From NCBI GenBank assembly GCA_022749895.1, contig JAKIWS010000011.1, positions 1 to 49,743 on the forward strand: a stretch of DNA of 49,743 bases, read 5' to 3'. The position numbers and the translations under genes are program-made. Within the stretch, counting starts at the first letter, position 1, and each line of letters begins with the position of its first letter. This document shows positions 1 to 8,724 of this stretch, one piece after another. The stretch is from Thermoplasmata archaeon (lineage in GTDB: Archaea > Thermoplasmatota > Thermoplasmata > Lutacidiplasmatales > UBA184). The notes under the pieces are model-generated. The model worked only from the letters and a program-made list of their open reading frames with translations. It did no database searches and had not been told where the DNA came from.

Positions 1-887
1 AGCAGGTACCAACGGAGCGCCTCGCGTCCGAGGGTAGCGACCGTCGACCGGATCGTGACCAGAGATCCGCGCGTTTTCGACATCTTGGTACCCCCCTCGG
101 TCACGAATCCGGTGTGGAGGTAGCATCCGGCGAACGGTTCGTCGCGGAGCGTGAGGGCGAGCTCGTTCTCGGCGTAGTGGTGCGGAAAGATCAGGTCGAC
201 GCCCCCCCCGTGGAGGTCGACGGGGAGCCCGAGGTGCGCCCCTGCCATCGCGTAGCACTCGAGGTGCCAACCGGGCACGCCGGGTCCCCACGGGCTCGGC
301 CACGAGGGCAGCGGCGGATCCTGCCGTTTCCAGACGACGAACTCCCGAGCTTCGTCGGAGTCCGCCGTGGAGTCCACCCCCGGTTCCGGCACCACGTGCC
401 GTGCGAACGACTCGCCCACGGGGAAGTTGCGGAGGTCGGGGGTGCGGGGAGGCCGGTAGTAGTACGCGTCGTCCCGCTTGTCGACCCGCCCGCGCCGCTC
501 CAGGGCGGCCACGACGCGGCGGATCTCGTCGATATGCTCGCTCGATCGCGGGGCGACGTCGGGCGGCTTGACGCCGAGCCGTTTCATGTCGGCCCAGAAG
601 CTCCGCTCCTCCCGGCGGCTCAGCGTCTTCCAATCGACCCCCTGTTCCTGGGCCCGAACGACGATCTTGTCCTCGACGTCGGTGATGTTCATCGTGTGCC
701 GTAGCGGGATCCCGCAGCTCTCGATCGCCCGGCGGAGCACGTCGAAGTAGAGGTAGGTCCGGGCGTGCCCGACATGCGCCGGAGCGTAGACGGTCGGGCC
801 GCAGACGTACATGCGCAGTGGCCGTCGCGTGTTGCGCCGGATCGTCCGGTCGTGGCCCGTGAGCGAGTCGCGGAGCAACAACGGCAT
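1..887 (-). CDS. cysS: Cysteinyl-tRNA synthetase (3' end beyond window)
   Basis: Class I synthetase that charges tRNA-Cys. The reading frame is open from the ATG at 887 to the window edge, giving about 295 residues, so the anticodon-binding C-terminus is missing. Visible signatures are MYVCGPTVY with the first zinc Cys, the HIGH-type motif HVGH, GWHLECYAM (second zinc Cys), and HHYAENE (zinc His and Glu). The signature lysine loop reads KMSKT, not the usual KMSKS. The start adds about 25 residues before MYVCGPT. A TATA-like box (TTATGG, 915-922) lies about 30 nt upstream and supports this start. The next gene is divergent. Confidence 0.95.
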   Translation of the reverse strand, partial: MPLLLRDSLTGHDRTIRRNTRRPLRMYVCGPTVYAPAHVGHARTYLYFDVLRRAIESCGIPLRHTMNITDVEDKIVVRAQEQGVDWKTLSRREERSFWADMKRLGVKPPDVAPRSSEHIDEIRRVVAALERRGRVDKRDDAYYYRPPRTPDLRNFPVGESFARHVVPEPGVDSTADSDEAREFVVWKRQDPPLPSWPSPWGPGVPGWHLECYAMAGAHLGLPVDLHGGGVDLIFPHHYAENELALTLRDEPFAGCYLHTGFVTEGGTKMSKTRGSLVTIRSTVATLGREALRWYL

Positions 888-914
888 GCGACGCGGCCGC
901 GGGCCGATGACGGA

Positions 915-922
915 CCATAAGG
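915..922 (-). promoter_or_regulatory. TATA-like box for cysS
   Basis: On the minus strand it reads CCTTATGG, centred about 31 nt upstream of the cysS ATG. This predicts a leader of only a few nucleotides. The core is nearly palindromic and could also serve the divergent Lrp-like gene. Confidence 0.5.
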
Positions 923-991
923 CTTCCCGGCGGGCGGCTCCCGCCCCCGGCGCTACCTTCAAGAGCCCCCACCGGGCTGGGCCGGCCCCTC

Positions 992-1243
992 GTGGGAATC
1001 GTGCGCATGGAGACGCTCTACCTGCTGATCGAATGCGAGGTCGGTCGCCTCGACGAGGTGATGCGGCGACTCCGCGCCATCCCGACGGTGGCCGAGGTCG
1101 AGGCGGTGACCGGGCCGTTCGACCTGATCGTGAAGTTGCAGGCCGAGCGGATCAACGAGGCCCTCGACACCGTCGTGAATCGCGTGCGTCGGGTCCCCGG
1201 TATCAAGGGGACGGAGACCCTCGTCACGGTGAGCGGGCCCTGA
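992..1243 (+). CDS. Stand-alone Lrp/AsnC ligand-binding (RAM) domain protein
   Basis: The 83-residue product matches the C-terminal ligand-binding domain of Lrp/AsnC regulators. It shows an alternating beta-alpha-beta pattern with the typical segments EVEAVTGPFDLIVKL and VPGIKGTETLVTV. There is no helix-turn-helix, so it cannot bind DNA by itself. Such single-domain proteins usually assemble into oligomers that bind amino acids or partner with full-length Lrp proteins. The frame opens with GTG at 992; the ATG at 1007 (METLYLL) is a credible alternative. It lies 65 nt before the peroxiredoxin gene, which has its own promoter-like box. Confidence 0.85.
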   Translation: MGIVRMETLYLLIECEVGRLDEVMRRLRAIPTVAEVEAVTGPFDLIVKLQAERINEALDTVVNRVRRVPGIKGTETLVTVSGP

Positions 1244-1280
1244 CCCCACCTCGCGGGGCCGTGGCGGGTTCCTCCCCACC

Positions 1281-1288
1281 CTAAATAC
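1281..1288 (+). promoter_or_regulatory. TATA-like box for the peroxiredoxin gene
   Basis: CTAAATAC lies about 25 nt upstream of the ATG at 1309. That is the archaeal box-to-start distance expected for a leaderless transcript. Confidence 0.55.
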
Positions 1289-1308
1289 GGGACTGGATTC
1301 GTGCCGGC

Positions 1309-1749
1309 ATGGTAGCCCCCGGTGACCCCGCTCCCGATTTTGAGGCGCCGAACCAGGACGGAAAGCCCCTCAAGCTCTCCTCGTTGCGGGGCCACCCCGT
1401 CGTGCTCTACTTCTACCCCGCGGCGGACACCCCCGGCTGCACGGTCGAATCCAAGGCGTTCCGCGACCACTATGCGGAGCTGCAGGCGAAGGGGGTTCAC
1501 GTCGTGGGCGTCAGCACGGACACCGTCGACGCCCAGTGCGACTTCGCGAAGAAGTACGCCCTGCCGTTCCCGCTGGTCGCCGACCACTCGAAGGCGATCT
1601 CGAAGAACTATGGGGTCCTCCGCGACAGCGGCCGGGCGCGCCGCGTGACGTTCTTCATCGACCCGAAGGGGAAGGTGGTCGACGTCGTCGACGCGGGCGC
1701 GCCCGACCCGCACATCGCCCGGGCGAAGAAGCTCTACCTGGCCAACTGA
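1309..1749 (+). CDS. Peroxiredoxin, PrxQ/Bcp type
   Basis: A thiol peroxidase of 146 residues that reduces hydrogen peroxide and organic hydroperoxides. The thioredoxin-like fold begins at PGDPAPDF. The peroxidatic Cys44 lies in DTPGCTVES, with the conserved Pro and Thr before it. The resolving Cys that many Bcp proteins carry five residues later is absent (Lys49). Cys77, 33 residues downstream, matches the alternative PrxQ subtype whose resolving Cys sits in the next helix. FFIDPKGKVV is the usual C-terminal strand. A TATA-like box about 25 nt upstream supports the ATG. The next gene starts 32 nt after the stop and may be co-transcribed. Confidence 0.93.
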   Translation: MVAPGDPAPDFEAPNQDGKPLKLSSLRGHPVVLYFYPAADTPGCTVESKAFRDHYAELQAKGVHVVGVSTDTVDAQCDFAKKYALPFPLVADHSKAISKNYGVLRDSGRARRVTFFIDPKGKVVDVVDAGAPDPHIARAKKLYLAN

Positions 1750-1781
1750 CGGATTCCGCGATCGAAACCCGGCGAGGCAGC

Positions 1782-4085
1782 GTGGGGGAGACCGCGACGG
1801 CTCCGCACCGGGTCGCGGTCCTCCCCCTCGTCAACATCGACCCGGAAGGCGGTCACGACTTCTTCGCGGACGGCCTGACCGAGGAACTGATCTCCACTCT
1901 CTCCCGCATCGCCGGGCTTCGCGTGATCGCCCGGACGTCCGCGATGCGGTACAAGGGCACGCAAAAGCGGGTCGCCGAGATCGGCTCCGAGCTCGACGTG
2001 CGGACGGTCATCGAAGGGAGCGTCCGCCGGTCGGGGGGGCGACTCCGCGTCAGCGTGCAAGCGATCGATGCCGTGACGGAGGAGCACCTGTGGGCGCGGG
2101 ACTACGACCGGGACCTGGGGGATGTCTTCGCGATCCAGAGCGACATCGCCCAGCGGGTGGCCCGCGGCCTCCGGGTCGACATTCGGCGCCGGGAGCGAGA
2201 GCGGATCGACCGCGCGGCCACCACCGTCACGGACGCCCACACCCTCTACCTTGAGGGCCGCTTCCGATGGAACCAGCGCTCCGAACCTGCGTTGCGCGAG
2301 GCGGTCGGGTTCTTCGAACGCGCGCTCGTCAAAGATCCGAAGTTCGCGCTCGCCCTCACCGGGCTGGCCGACACGTACGCCGCGCTGGCGCTGCTGGAGT
2401 TCGTCCCTCCGTCGGAGGCGTTCCCGAACGCCCGGCGAGCCGCGGAGCAGGCCCTCGTGCTCGACCCCCAGCTCGCCGAGGCGCACGCCTCCCTCGGGCT
2501 GGTCCTGTTCCAGTACGACCGGGACTGGGCGGCGGCGGAGCGCGAGTTCCGCGCCTCCCTCGAGCTCAACCCGAACAACCCGCTCGCGCACCACTATTTC
2601 GCGGACTACCTCAAGGCGATGGGACGCTTCGACGAGGCGCTCGAGCAGATGCAGCGGGCCCAGGAGCTCGACCCGCTCTCGCTCGCGATCAGCACCGGGC
2701 TCGGCCATGTCCGGTACCTCCACCGCCAGTTCGACCTCGCGATCGAACAGTACCGACACGCCCTCGAGCTCGACCCGACGTTCGTGCAGGCCCATCTGTG
2801 GTTCGGGCGGCCGTACCTTCAGAAGGGGATGTTCGACGAGGCGATCGGTGAACTGACCCAGGCCGTCACGCTCTCGCACCGGAGCACGATCTCGCTCGCG
2901 GTCCTCGCGCACGCCTACGCCTCGGCGGGCCGGGCGGCGGACGCCCGCGTGATCCTCCGCGAGCTCCTCGAGCGCTCCCACCACGCGTACCTGCCGTCGT
3001 ACTGGATCGCGTTGATCTACACGGGCCTCGGCGAGACGAGCGAAGCGCTGCGCTGGCTCGATCGGGCGTTCGATGAACGGTCGAGCTGGCTCGCGTGGAT
3101 CAAGGTGGAGCCGAGGTTCGACCCGCTCCGTTCCGAACCGCGCTTTGCGATGCTCCTCCGGCGGATGGGTCTCGCCGGTCCGGCCGCCGCCGCGAGCGAC
3201 GCGGGGGCTCCCCAGCGAATCCAGCTGCGGGAATTCTTGGCTTCGCTCTCGGAGATACGGACCGCGCGCTACCGGGTCGTCGGCGACTATGCCCGGTACG
3301 ATGAGGGAGCTCGGAACCTGCTCAAGGACCTCCGGCAGCGGGTTCTCGCCTCCGTGGGCTCGACCGCGGCGCGGGGCGAAAACTTCCTACTTTGGGCGCC
3401 ACCCGGGAGTGGGAAAACGTTCTTCGTCCGGGAGCTGGCCGCCGCCGCCCGCGGCGGCCCGGAGTACCACGAGATCAATCTCGCGGAGCGGGCTGAGGAG
3501 GCGTTCCGTGCCGCGCTCGCCACGGTCGCCGCCTCCTCGCAGCCGACCATCACCCTCATCGACGAGGTCGACAGCAAACCCACGGAGGCGTGGCCGTATG
3601 AGGCGCTTCTTCCGCACCTGGACCCGGCCAATCGTACTCCCGTCCCGCGCGTCTGGATCGTCGCCGGCTCTTCGGGCGGCCGTCTCGCCGACCTGGTCGA
3701 GCGATTGGCGAGTCGTCCGAAGGGCGCGGACCTGCTCGCCCGTATCCCGCCGGAAAATCGGGTCCCGATCCCGGGCTTGACGCCGCACGACCGGCTCCTC
3801 GTCGCGACGAGCCAGCTCGTTCAGGCGGGTCGGGACCGGGGCCACCCACTCAACGAGGTCGAGAAGCTGGCCCTCTACTTCGTGGGCGTCGACCCGAGCC
3901 TGGACAACGCGCGTCGCCTCCGCGTGTTCCTCCTGCGCGCGGCCGACCGGGTCCCGCCCGAGGAAGAACGCCTGCGGTTCGACAACCTGTTCAGTCCGGG
4001 CGACCCGCAGAACAAGGAGTTCTGGGTTCGGGCCCGCGAGGAGGCCCCGGAGCTTTCCGGAAGCTTCCTCCGCATCGAAGAGTAG
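1782..4085 (+). CDS. TolB-N domain / TPR repeat / AAA+ ATPase fusion protein
   Basis: From the GTG at 1782 the product is 767 residues. Residues about 5-130 resemble the TolB amino-terminal domain found in bacterial TPR-containing cyclases and regulators (VAVLPLVNI, FFADGLTEELISTLSRI, VIARTSAMRYK, YDRDLGDVFAIQSDIA). Residues about 150-500 are tandem TPR repeats, with motifs such as ALALTGLADTYAAL and AEAHASLGLVLF. From about 520 there is a P-loop NTPase: Walker A APPGSGKT (539-546) and Walker B TLIDEVDS (591-598), followed by a helical lid region. No signal peptide or membrane helix is seen. The longer frame back to 1536 only reads through the peroxiredoxin gene. TolB-N/TPR modules are typical of bacteria, so acquisition is plausible. 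The function is unknown; a signalling or scaffold ATPase is inferred. Confidence 0.85.
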   Translation: MGETATAPHRVAVLPLVNIDPEGGHDFFADGLTEELISTLSRIAGLRVIARTSAMRYKGTQKRVAEIGSELDVRTVIEGSVRRSGGRLRVSVQAIDAVTEEHLWARDYDRDLGDVFAIQSDIAQRVARGLRVDIRRRERERIDRAATTVTDAHTLYLEGRFRWNQRSEPALREAVGFFERALVKDPKFALALTGLADTYAALALLEFVPPSEAFPNARRAAEQALVLDPQLAEAHASLGLVLFQYDRDWAAAEREFRASLELNPNNPLAHHYFADYLKAMGRFDEALEQMQRAQELDPLSLAISTGLGHVRYLHRQFDLAIEQYRHALELDPTFVQAHLWFGRPYLQKGMFDEAIGELTQAVTLSHRSTISLAVLAHAYASAGRAADARVILRELLERSHHAYLPSYWIALIYTGLGETSEALRWLDRAFDERSSWLAWIKVEPRFDPLRSEPRFAMLLRRMGLAGPAAAASDAGAPQRIQLREFLASLSEIRTARYRVVGDYARYDEGARNLLKDLRQRVLASVGSTAARGENFLLWAPPGSGKTFFVRELAAAARGGPEYHEINLAERAEEAFRAALATVAASSQPTITLIDEVDSKPTEAWPYEALLPHLDPANRTPVPRVWIVAGSSGGRLADLVERLASRPKGADLLARIPPENRVPIPGLTPHDRLLVATSQLVQAGRDRGHPLNEVEKLALYFVGVDPSLDNARRLRVFLLRAADRVPPEEERLRFDNLFSPGDPQNKEFWVRAREEAPELSGSFLRIEE

Positions 4086-4149
4086 GCCGACTGCCCAGGG
4101 CCGCGGGGTTCGCCCCGGAGCGACTCTGCGGAGCGTGCGCCCGCCCGGT

Positions 4150-7100
4150 TCAGGGGGCGGCGGGTGGCGGCGCGCCCCCGGCGTCCCTGCCCCCCCGCCG
4201 ACCGGGAACGAGCACCCAAACGCGCTCGCCGAGAAGCTGAAGGGCGGCCGGCACGAGGTAGGTCCGGACCACCATCGCATCGAGCACGACGGCGACGGCG
4301 ACCGAGAATCCGATCGCCCGGAGGAGGAGGAAGTTCCCCGTCGCGAGGATGGCGAACGCGCTCGCCAGGATGATCGCGGCGGCGGTGATGATCCCACCGG
4401 TCGCCGCCACGGCGCGAACGACCGCGTCGCTCGAGCGCCCGGGCCGCTGCCGCTCCTCGCGCACGCGGGTGAGCACGAAGATGTTGTAGTCGATCCCGAG
4501 GCCGAGGATCAGGATGATCATCACCGTCGGGACGAAGAAGAACAACGGGAGGCTGAAGACGCCCCCGAACACCAAGTAGGTGATCGCCCACGCCCATCCG
4601 ATCGAGAGCCCGATCGTGGCGACGGCGAGCAGCGGGATGAGCGCCGATCGCAGCACCGCGAGGAGGACGATAACGAGCCCGAGCGCGACCGCGAGGACCA
4701 GCCGTTGGGTCGCGAGGCTCGTCTGCAACTGGATGTCGCGCGTCGTGGGAGCGCCCCCCGCGTACGCCAGCCCCGTCACATTGGGGTGGGACGCGGAGTA
4801 GGAGGCGAGCCGGTCCCCCAGCTGGTGGAGGTTCGAGACCGCGGTCGCCGAGAGGCCGTCAGTCGAGTAGGTGACGGTGAGCGCCACCGTCCGGCCATCG
4901 GTCCCGACGTAACTGCTGAGGATACCGACGAGCTGGGCGCGCGTTCCGGGCGGAGCCGAGGTGTAGTTCAACCATAGGCCGAGGGGGGCCCCGGTCGCTC
5001 CGGTCGGGGAACGGACGGTGGCCACTCCGGGCGAGGCGGCAACCACATTCGTGAGCCCTGCAAGATCGCCGACCTCCGCCGAGTTCACCGCCGCGCCGGT
5101 CAGGAGCGGAGACGCGAACGTGACGAGGACCGTCGTCGGGAAGACGAACCCGGGTCCAAAGTTCTGGGAGAGGATCTGGAGACCGTTCGTGGCCGGCTGG
5201 CCCCCCGGCAGCTGCTGGTAGAAGTCGAACGAGACGGGTACCGTGAGCGCGACCGCGAGGAGCGGCACCGACGCGGCGAGGATGACGCCGACGACGGCGG
5301 CCGGGTGGCGCTGGCTGAACCTCCCGGCCCGGAAGAAGTACGTCCGCTCTTCGGCGTGACGGCCCGCGATCTGCCGGGCCTGACGTTCGAACCGCGGACC
5401 GACGTACGGCCAGAAGACCTTCGGGCCGACGAGGACGAGCATGGCGGGGATCAGCGTGAGCGAGATGAGCAGCGTCCCGACGATGGCGAGCGAGAGGGTC
5501 ATGCCCCATTGGCTCAGCAGCGGCACGCCGGAGAAGGCGAGGGCGATCGTGGCGAGGAGGGCGGCCGCGCCGCTCGTCGCGATGCTTTGGCCCGCCCACG
5601 TGACCGCCGTGACGACCGCGTCGCGCGACGGGACCCCCCGGATCAGCTCTTCCCGGTACCGGGCAACCAGGAACACCGCGTAGTCGGTCCCGATCCCGAG
5701 GATGAAGGTGTTGACGAGCGTGAGGGCGGTGACGTCCACGTGCGTCACCAAAGTCCCGATCACCACGACGCCCGCGAGTCCGAGCGCGATAGCGATCCCG
5801 AGCGCCCCGAACGTCAGGATCGGGGCGAGCGGGGCCCGGAAATAGAGGATCGAGATCCCGAGCAGCGTGACCAGGGTCAGCGGGAGGACGATGGCCAGGC
5901 TCGCGCTGAGGTCGACGCTCTCGACCTGGTCGAGCGCCGCCCCGCCGGATTGAACGAACGCGAGGGTGTGTCCCGGGTCCTCGGCCGCGAGGACCAGCGG
6001 CACGACCCGGTTGATCTCGACCACGTCGGCAAAGACCGGATTGTTCCCCGCGGCGTCGGTGTATCCGGACGCCACCGTGTAGGCGACGATGAACACGAGG
6101 GCGTTCCGGTTCGGGCTCACGAACGAGCTCTCGATCGAGGGGGGGATGGGCAGCGCGTACGGGGTCGTGGCCCCGGCGGCAACGACCGCCGTCGCGAACG
6201 TTGCCACCTGGGTCGGCGTCGGCGTGCCGGTGCCGAACGCGAGCCAGACCGCGCGAACCCACGCCGCGGGGAAACCCACGCTCGGGCTCAGGACCGTCGC
6301 CGCCACCCCGACCAGCGCGGAGTAGTTCGTGAAATTCTCGATGCCGACGCCCGCGAGGGCCGCACCGGCGACGGCGCGCTGGGTCGCGTTGGGGACCACC
6401 GTCGGCAGCACCGTCCCGACATTCGTCCGCGCGGCGAGGTCGGCGCACGCGACGACCTGCGAGGTCGGATGGGTCCCGCAACTCGCGGATCCGTTGAAGC
6501 CGGTGTTCGAGCCGCCGGCGCCGCCGTAGAACGCGGAGAGAACGGCCTCGGCCGCGGGGTTCCCGGAGTACGAACCCTGCGTGAGATTGTAGGACGGGGC
6601 GTTCCAGCTGGCGGGGGGGGTTCCGGGGTGGCCCGCGACCTCGTTCTGCCATGTCGTGAGGAAGGCGGCGGGGGACCCCCAGACGAGAACGGCCGATTGG
6701 TTGACGGTCGGAAGCAGGGCCGGCGAGCCACCTTCCGCTCCGCGCACGAGCTGACCGGTTACGTTCGTCATCGCCCCGACGTACCGACCGTACGCCGCGT
6801 AGAGCGAGGAGACCGCGCCGACGAACTTCAGCGCGCGATCGTGGTCGATCCGGTCGGTCAGGTTGAGCGTTGTCGCGAGCGCGACGGGCCCGGTCACGTC
6901 GGCCCCGGTGAGGACGACTTCGCTCGCGGAGGGGTACGATCCGTTCGGGAACAGGTGGTCAATCTCCGCCTGGGCCACGGCGCTCGGCGCGGTCGAGACG
7001 ACGTTCGCCGCCGAGTTGGTGGTCACCGTGTTGAGGTGGCTCAGTGTGGGCAGGGCGGCCACGAGCAGAACGATCCAGGCAATGACGGGGTACCATGGAT

Positions 7101-7179
7101 GGCGGACGATCGCGCGTCCCAGCCCCGAGAAGAATCCGACCCCGAGCGGCGCGGAGCGTCGCTCGCGTCCCCCGGGCAT
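4150..7179 (-). CDS. MmpL-type RND superfamily transporter
   Basis: A polytopic membrane protein of 1009 residues with the duplicated RND layout: a first membrane helix at about 25-45, a large extracytoplasmic domain, then a six-helix block, repeated once. Each half carries the MmpL proton-relay motif, GIGTDYAVF near residue 494 and GLGIDYNIFV near residue 891. Each is followed by a basic cytoplasmic RYREE/RVREE segment and a Thr/Ala-rich SGAAALLA or TGGIITAAAI helix. The family exports lipids or hydrophobic compounds using proton motive force; the substrate here cannot be read. It is convergent with the AAA+ fusion. A weak TAAAC box at 7202-7207, about 26 nt upstream, suggests its own promoter. 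Confidence 0.9.
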   Translation of the reverse strand: MPGGRERRSAPLGVGFFSGLGRAIVRHPWYPVIAWIVLLVAALPTLSHLNTVTTNSAANVVSTAPSAVAQAEIDHLFPNGSYPSASEVVLTGADVTGPVALATTLNLTDRIDHDRALKFVGAVSSLYAAYGRYVGAMTNVTGQLVRGAEGGSPALLPTVNQSAVLVWGSPAAFLTTWQNEVAGHPGTPPASWNAPSYNLTQGSYSGNPAAEAVLSAFYGGAGGSNTGFNGSASCGTHPTSQVVACADLAARTNVGTVLPTVVPNATQRAVAGAALAGVGIENFTNYSALVGVAATVLSPSVGFPAAWVRAVWLAFGTGTPTPTQVATFATAVVAAGATTPYALPIPPSIESSFVSPNRNALVFIVAYTVASGYTDAAGNNPVFADVVEINRVVPLVLAAEDPGHTLAFVQSGGAALDQVESVDLSASLAIVLPLTLVTLLGISILYFRAPLAPILTFGALGIAIALGLAGVVVIGTLVTHVDVTALTLVNTFILGIGTDYAVFLVARYREELIRGVPSRDAVVTAVTWAGQSIATSGAAALLATIALAFSGVPLLSQWGMTLSLAIVGTLLISLTLIPAMLVLVGPKVFWPYVGPRFERQARQIAGRHAEERTYFFRAGRFSQRHPAAVVGVILAASVPLLAVALTVPVSFDFYQQLPGGQPATNGLQILSQNFGPGFVFPTTVLVTFASPLLTGAAVNSAEVGDLAGLTNVVAASPGVATVRSPTGATGAPLGLWLNYTSAPPGTRAQLVGILSSYVGTDGRTVALTVTYSTDGLSATAVSNLHQLGDRLASYSASHPNVTGLAYAGGAPTTRDIQLQTSLATQRLVLAVALGLVIVLLAVLRSALIPLLAVATIGLSIGWAWAITYLVFGGVFSLPLFFFVPTVMIILILGLGIDYNIFVLTRVREERQRPGRSSDAVVRAVAATGGIITAAAIILASAFAILATGNFLLLRAIGFSVAVAVVLDAMVVRTYLVPAALQLLGERVWVLVPGRRGGRDAGGAPPPAAP

Positions 7180-7210
7180 CCGCGGTCCGACCGCCCGCCG
7201 AGTTTAGTTC

Positions 7211-8182
7211 TTACGCGTCCGTCGGAGCGGCCGCGGGACGTTCCGACGACCGGGCGCCCCACCGTGGCGGGAACCGGGCGGGGTCGGCGAAGACCCGGGT
7301 CTGGGTCACGACCCACCCCGGCTTGCTCCCCTTCATCGCGTCGGCGTCGACCTCGGCCGTGCCGTACGCGACGAACACGCCCGAACGGGTCACGAGGGCG
7401 ACCGTGGCCCCCGTCGAGAAGCTCCGGGACATGCTGACGATTCCCCCGCGGGCCAACGCCGCCCCATGGGCCAACGCCGACGCGGCGGCGTCCTTCACCA
7501 CCACGGTCGGGAACTCCCGCCAGACCTCGTCGATCGGATGGAGCAACTTGAGGAGGTCGCCGGCGTCGCCGCCCCGGGCCTTCTCCGCAGCGTCGCGCAG
7601 CGCGGTGAGCGGGACCACGTCGTCCTCGCGGAACGGTCCGGTGCCGATCCGCCGGAGCTCCTCCAAGTGCGCCCCCACGCCGAGCGCTTCGCCGACGTCG
7701 ACGGCCAACGTCCGAACGTACGTTCCCGAATCCCCGACGATGTCGAGCAGGTACCGCGGCGGGGCCGCTTCGACGAGGCCGAGCCGGTGGATCGTGCGGA
7801 CGCGCCGCTCCCGCTTCACCGCCGAGCGAACCGGCGGCGTTTGGTAGATCGGCCCGGTGAACTCCGTAAGGACGCGCTCCAGTTCCTTCGTCGCGACCTT
7901 GCTGTGCAGGACAACGAGGGCGATGTACCGCTTGGGGAATTCGAGCAGGAGGGGGATCAGCTTGAGGGCCGGACCACTCCCGACCCAGAGCAGACCGGAG
8001 ACGTTCGGGTCCAGCGTCCCCGCATGGCCGGTGTGGTCGACGCCGAGGATATCGCGCGTCCAGGCGGCGACCTGATGCGACGAGGGTCCCCGGGGCTTGT
8101 CGACGAGGACGAAGGCGCCCGCCGCCAGGCGTTCGCGAACAGGTTCGGGGAACGGCTCTACGACCGGGGAGGGATCGGTCAC
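7211..8182 (-). CDS. truB: tRNA/rRNA pseudouridine synthase, Cbf5/TruB family
   Basis: A pseudouridine synthase of 323 residues. GHAGTLDPNVSG contains the catalytic Asp58, and SGTYVRTLAVDVGEALG and LEELRRIGTGPF are conserved TruB blocks. The C-terminal 80 residues (VVVKDAAASALAHGAAL onward) match a PUA domain. In archaea this protein is the catalytic subunit of H/ACA ribonucleoproteins and can also modify tRNA U55. The product ends in a low-complexity Arg/Ala-rich tail. Its ATG overlaps the cmk stop by four nucleotides (ATGA), so it is translationally coupled as the last gene of the secY cluster. Confidence 0.95.
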   Translation of the reverse strand: MTDPSPVVEPFPEPVRERLAAGAFVLVDKPRGPSSHQVAAWTRDILGVDHTGHAGTLDPNVSGLLWVGSGPALKLIPLLLEFPKRYIALVVLHSKVATKELERVLTEFTGPIYQTPPVRSAVKRERRVRTIHRLGLVEAAPPRYLLDIVGDSGTYVRTLAVDVGEALGVGAHLEELRRIGTGPFREDDVVPLTALRDAAEKARGGDAGDLLKLLHPIDEVWREFPTVVVKDAAASALAHGAALARGGIVSMSRSFSTGATVALVTRSGVFVAYGTAEVDADAMKGSKPGWVVTQTRVFADPARFPPRWGARSSERPAAAPTDA

Positions 8183-8724
8183 GTTCTCTCCTTCATCCGG
8201 GGCTCCACGAGGGCGATGATCCGCTCCACGACCTGTTCAGGCGTCAGGTCGGATGCGTCCACGCGTTCGTCGGGTTGGGTCGCGTCGAGGTCGATCCCGT
8301 AGAACCGCGCGTATCGATCCCGCTCGCTCCGCTCCCGCGCCCGAGTCCGCGCGAGGGCGTCGGCCACGCTCAGGTGGTCGCGGTGGGCGATTCGCTGGGC
8401 CCGGACCTCCTCGCGCGCGGTCACGTCGATCCAGAGGGCGTGAAGGCCCCGGCGCCGCAGGAACTCGCCAACCAGGCGACCTTCCAGCATGCGCCCCGGT
8501 CCGGCCAGGCCGATCATGGCCTCATCGATCTCGAGGTCGACCTCCGGGTGGGCCTCCGCGTACGCGGAGAACTCGAGGAGGTCCATCCGTCGTGCGCTCG
8601 CCGCCGCGCGGAACAGGTCGCCGGCGCTCCGCAGCTCGAGGTGGAGCTTCGCCGCGACGCTCCGGGCGGCGGTAGTCTTGCCGCTCCCCGGGGGGCCCCC
8701 GAGCGCAACGAGCGGGGCGGTCAC
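8179..8724 (-). CDS. cmk: Cytidylate kinase
   Basis: Archaeal CMP kinase of 181 residues that makes CDP from CMP and ATP. The P-loop GPPGSGKTT sits at residues about 10-18, followed by LRSAGDLFRAAA for nucleotide binding. RMLEGRLVGEFL and the Arg-rich RTRARERSERDRY lid are typical of the archaeal family. The GTG start at 8724 overlaps the upstream stop as GTGA; the longer open frame merely reads through the upstream membrane-protein gene. The same gene neighbours truB and the EMC3-like gene in many archaea. Confidence 0.93.
   Translation of the reverse strand: MTAPLVALGGPPGSGKTTAARSVAAKLHLELRSAGDLFRAAASARRMDLLEFSAYAEAHPEVDLEIDEAMIGLAGPGRMLEGRLVGEFLRRRGLHALWIDVTAREEVRAQRIAHRDHLSVADALARTRARERSERDRYARFYGIDLDATQPDERVDASDLTPEQVVERIIALVEPRMKERT

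Noticed and set aside
1536-1781. Longer N-terminus for the TolB/TPR/AAA+ protein
   Set aside because: This part overlaps the peroxiredoxin gene in another frame and is Arg-rich and low in conservation. The GTG at 1782 directly precedes the conserved domain.
5305-7437. Long plus-strand frames opposite the MmpL gene
   Set aside because: Highly Arg/Glu/Asp-rich composition with no domain; typical antisense shadow of a GC-rich gene.
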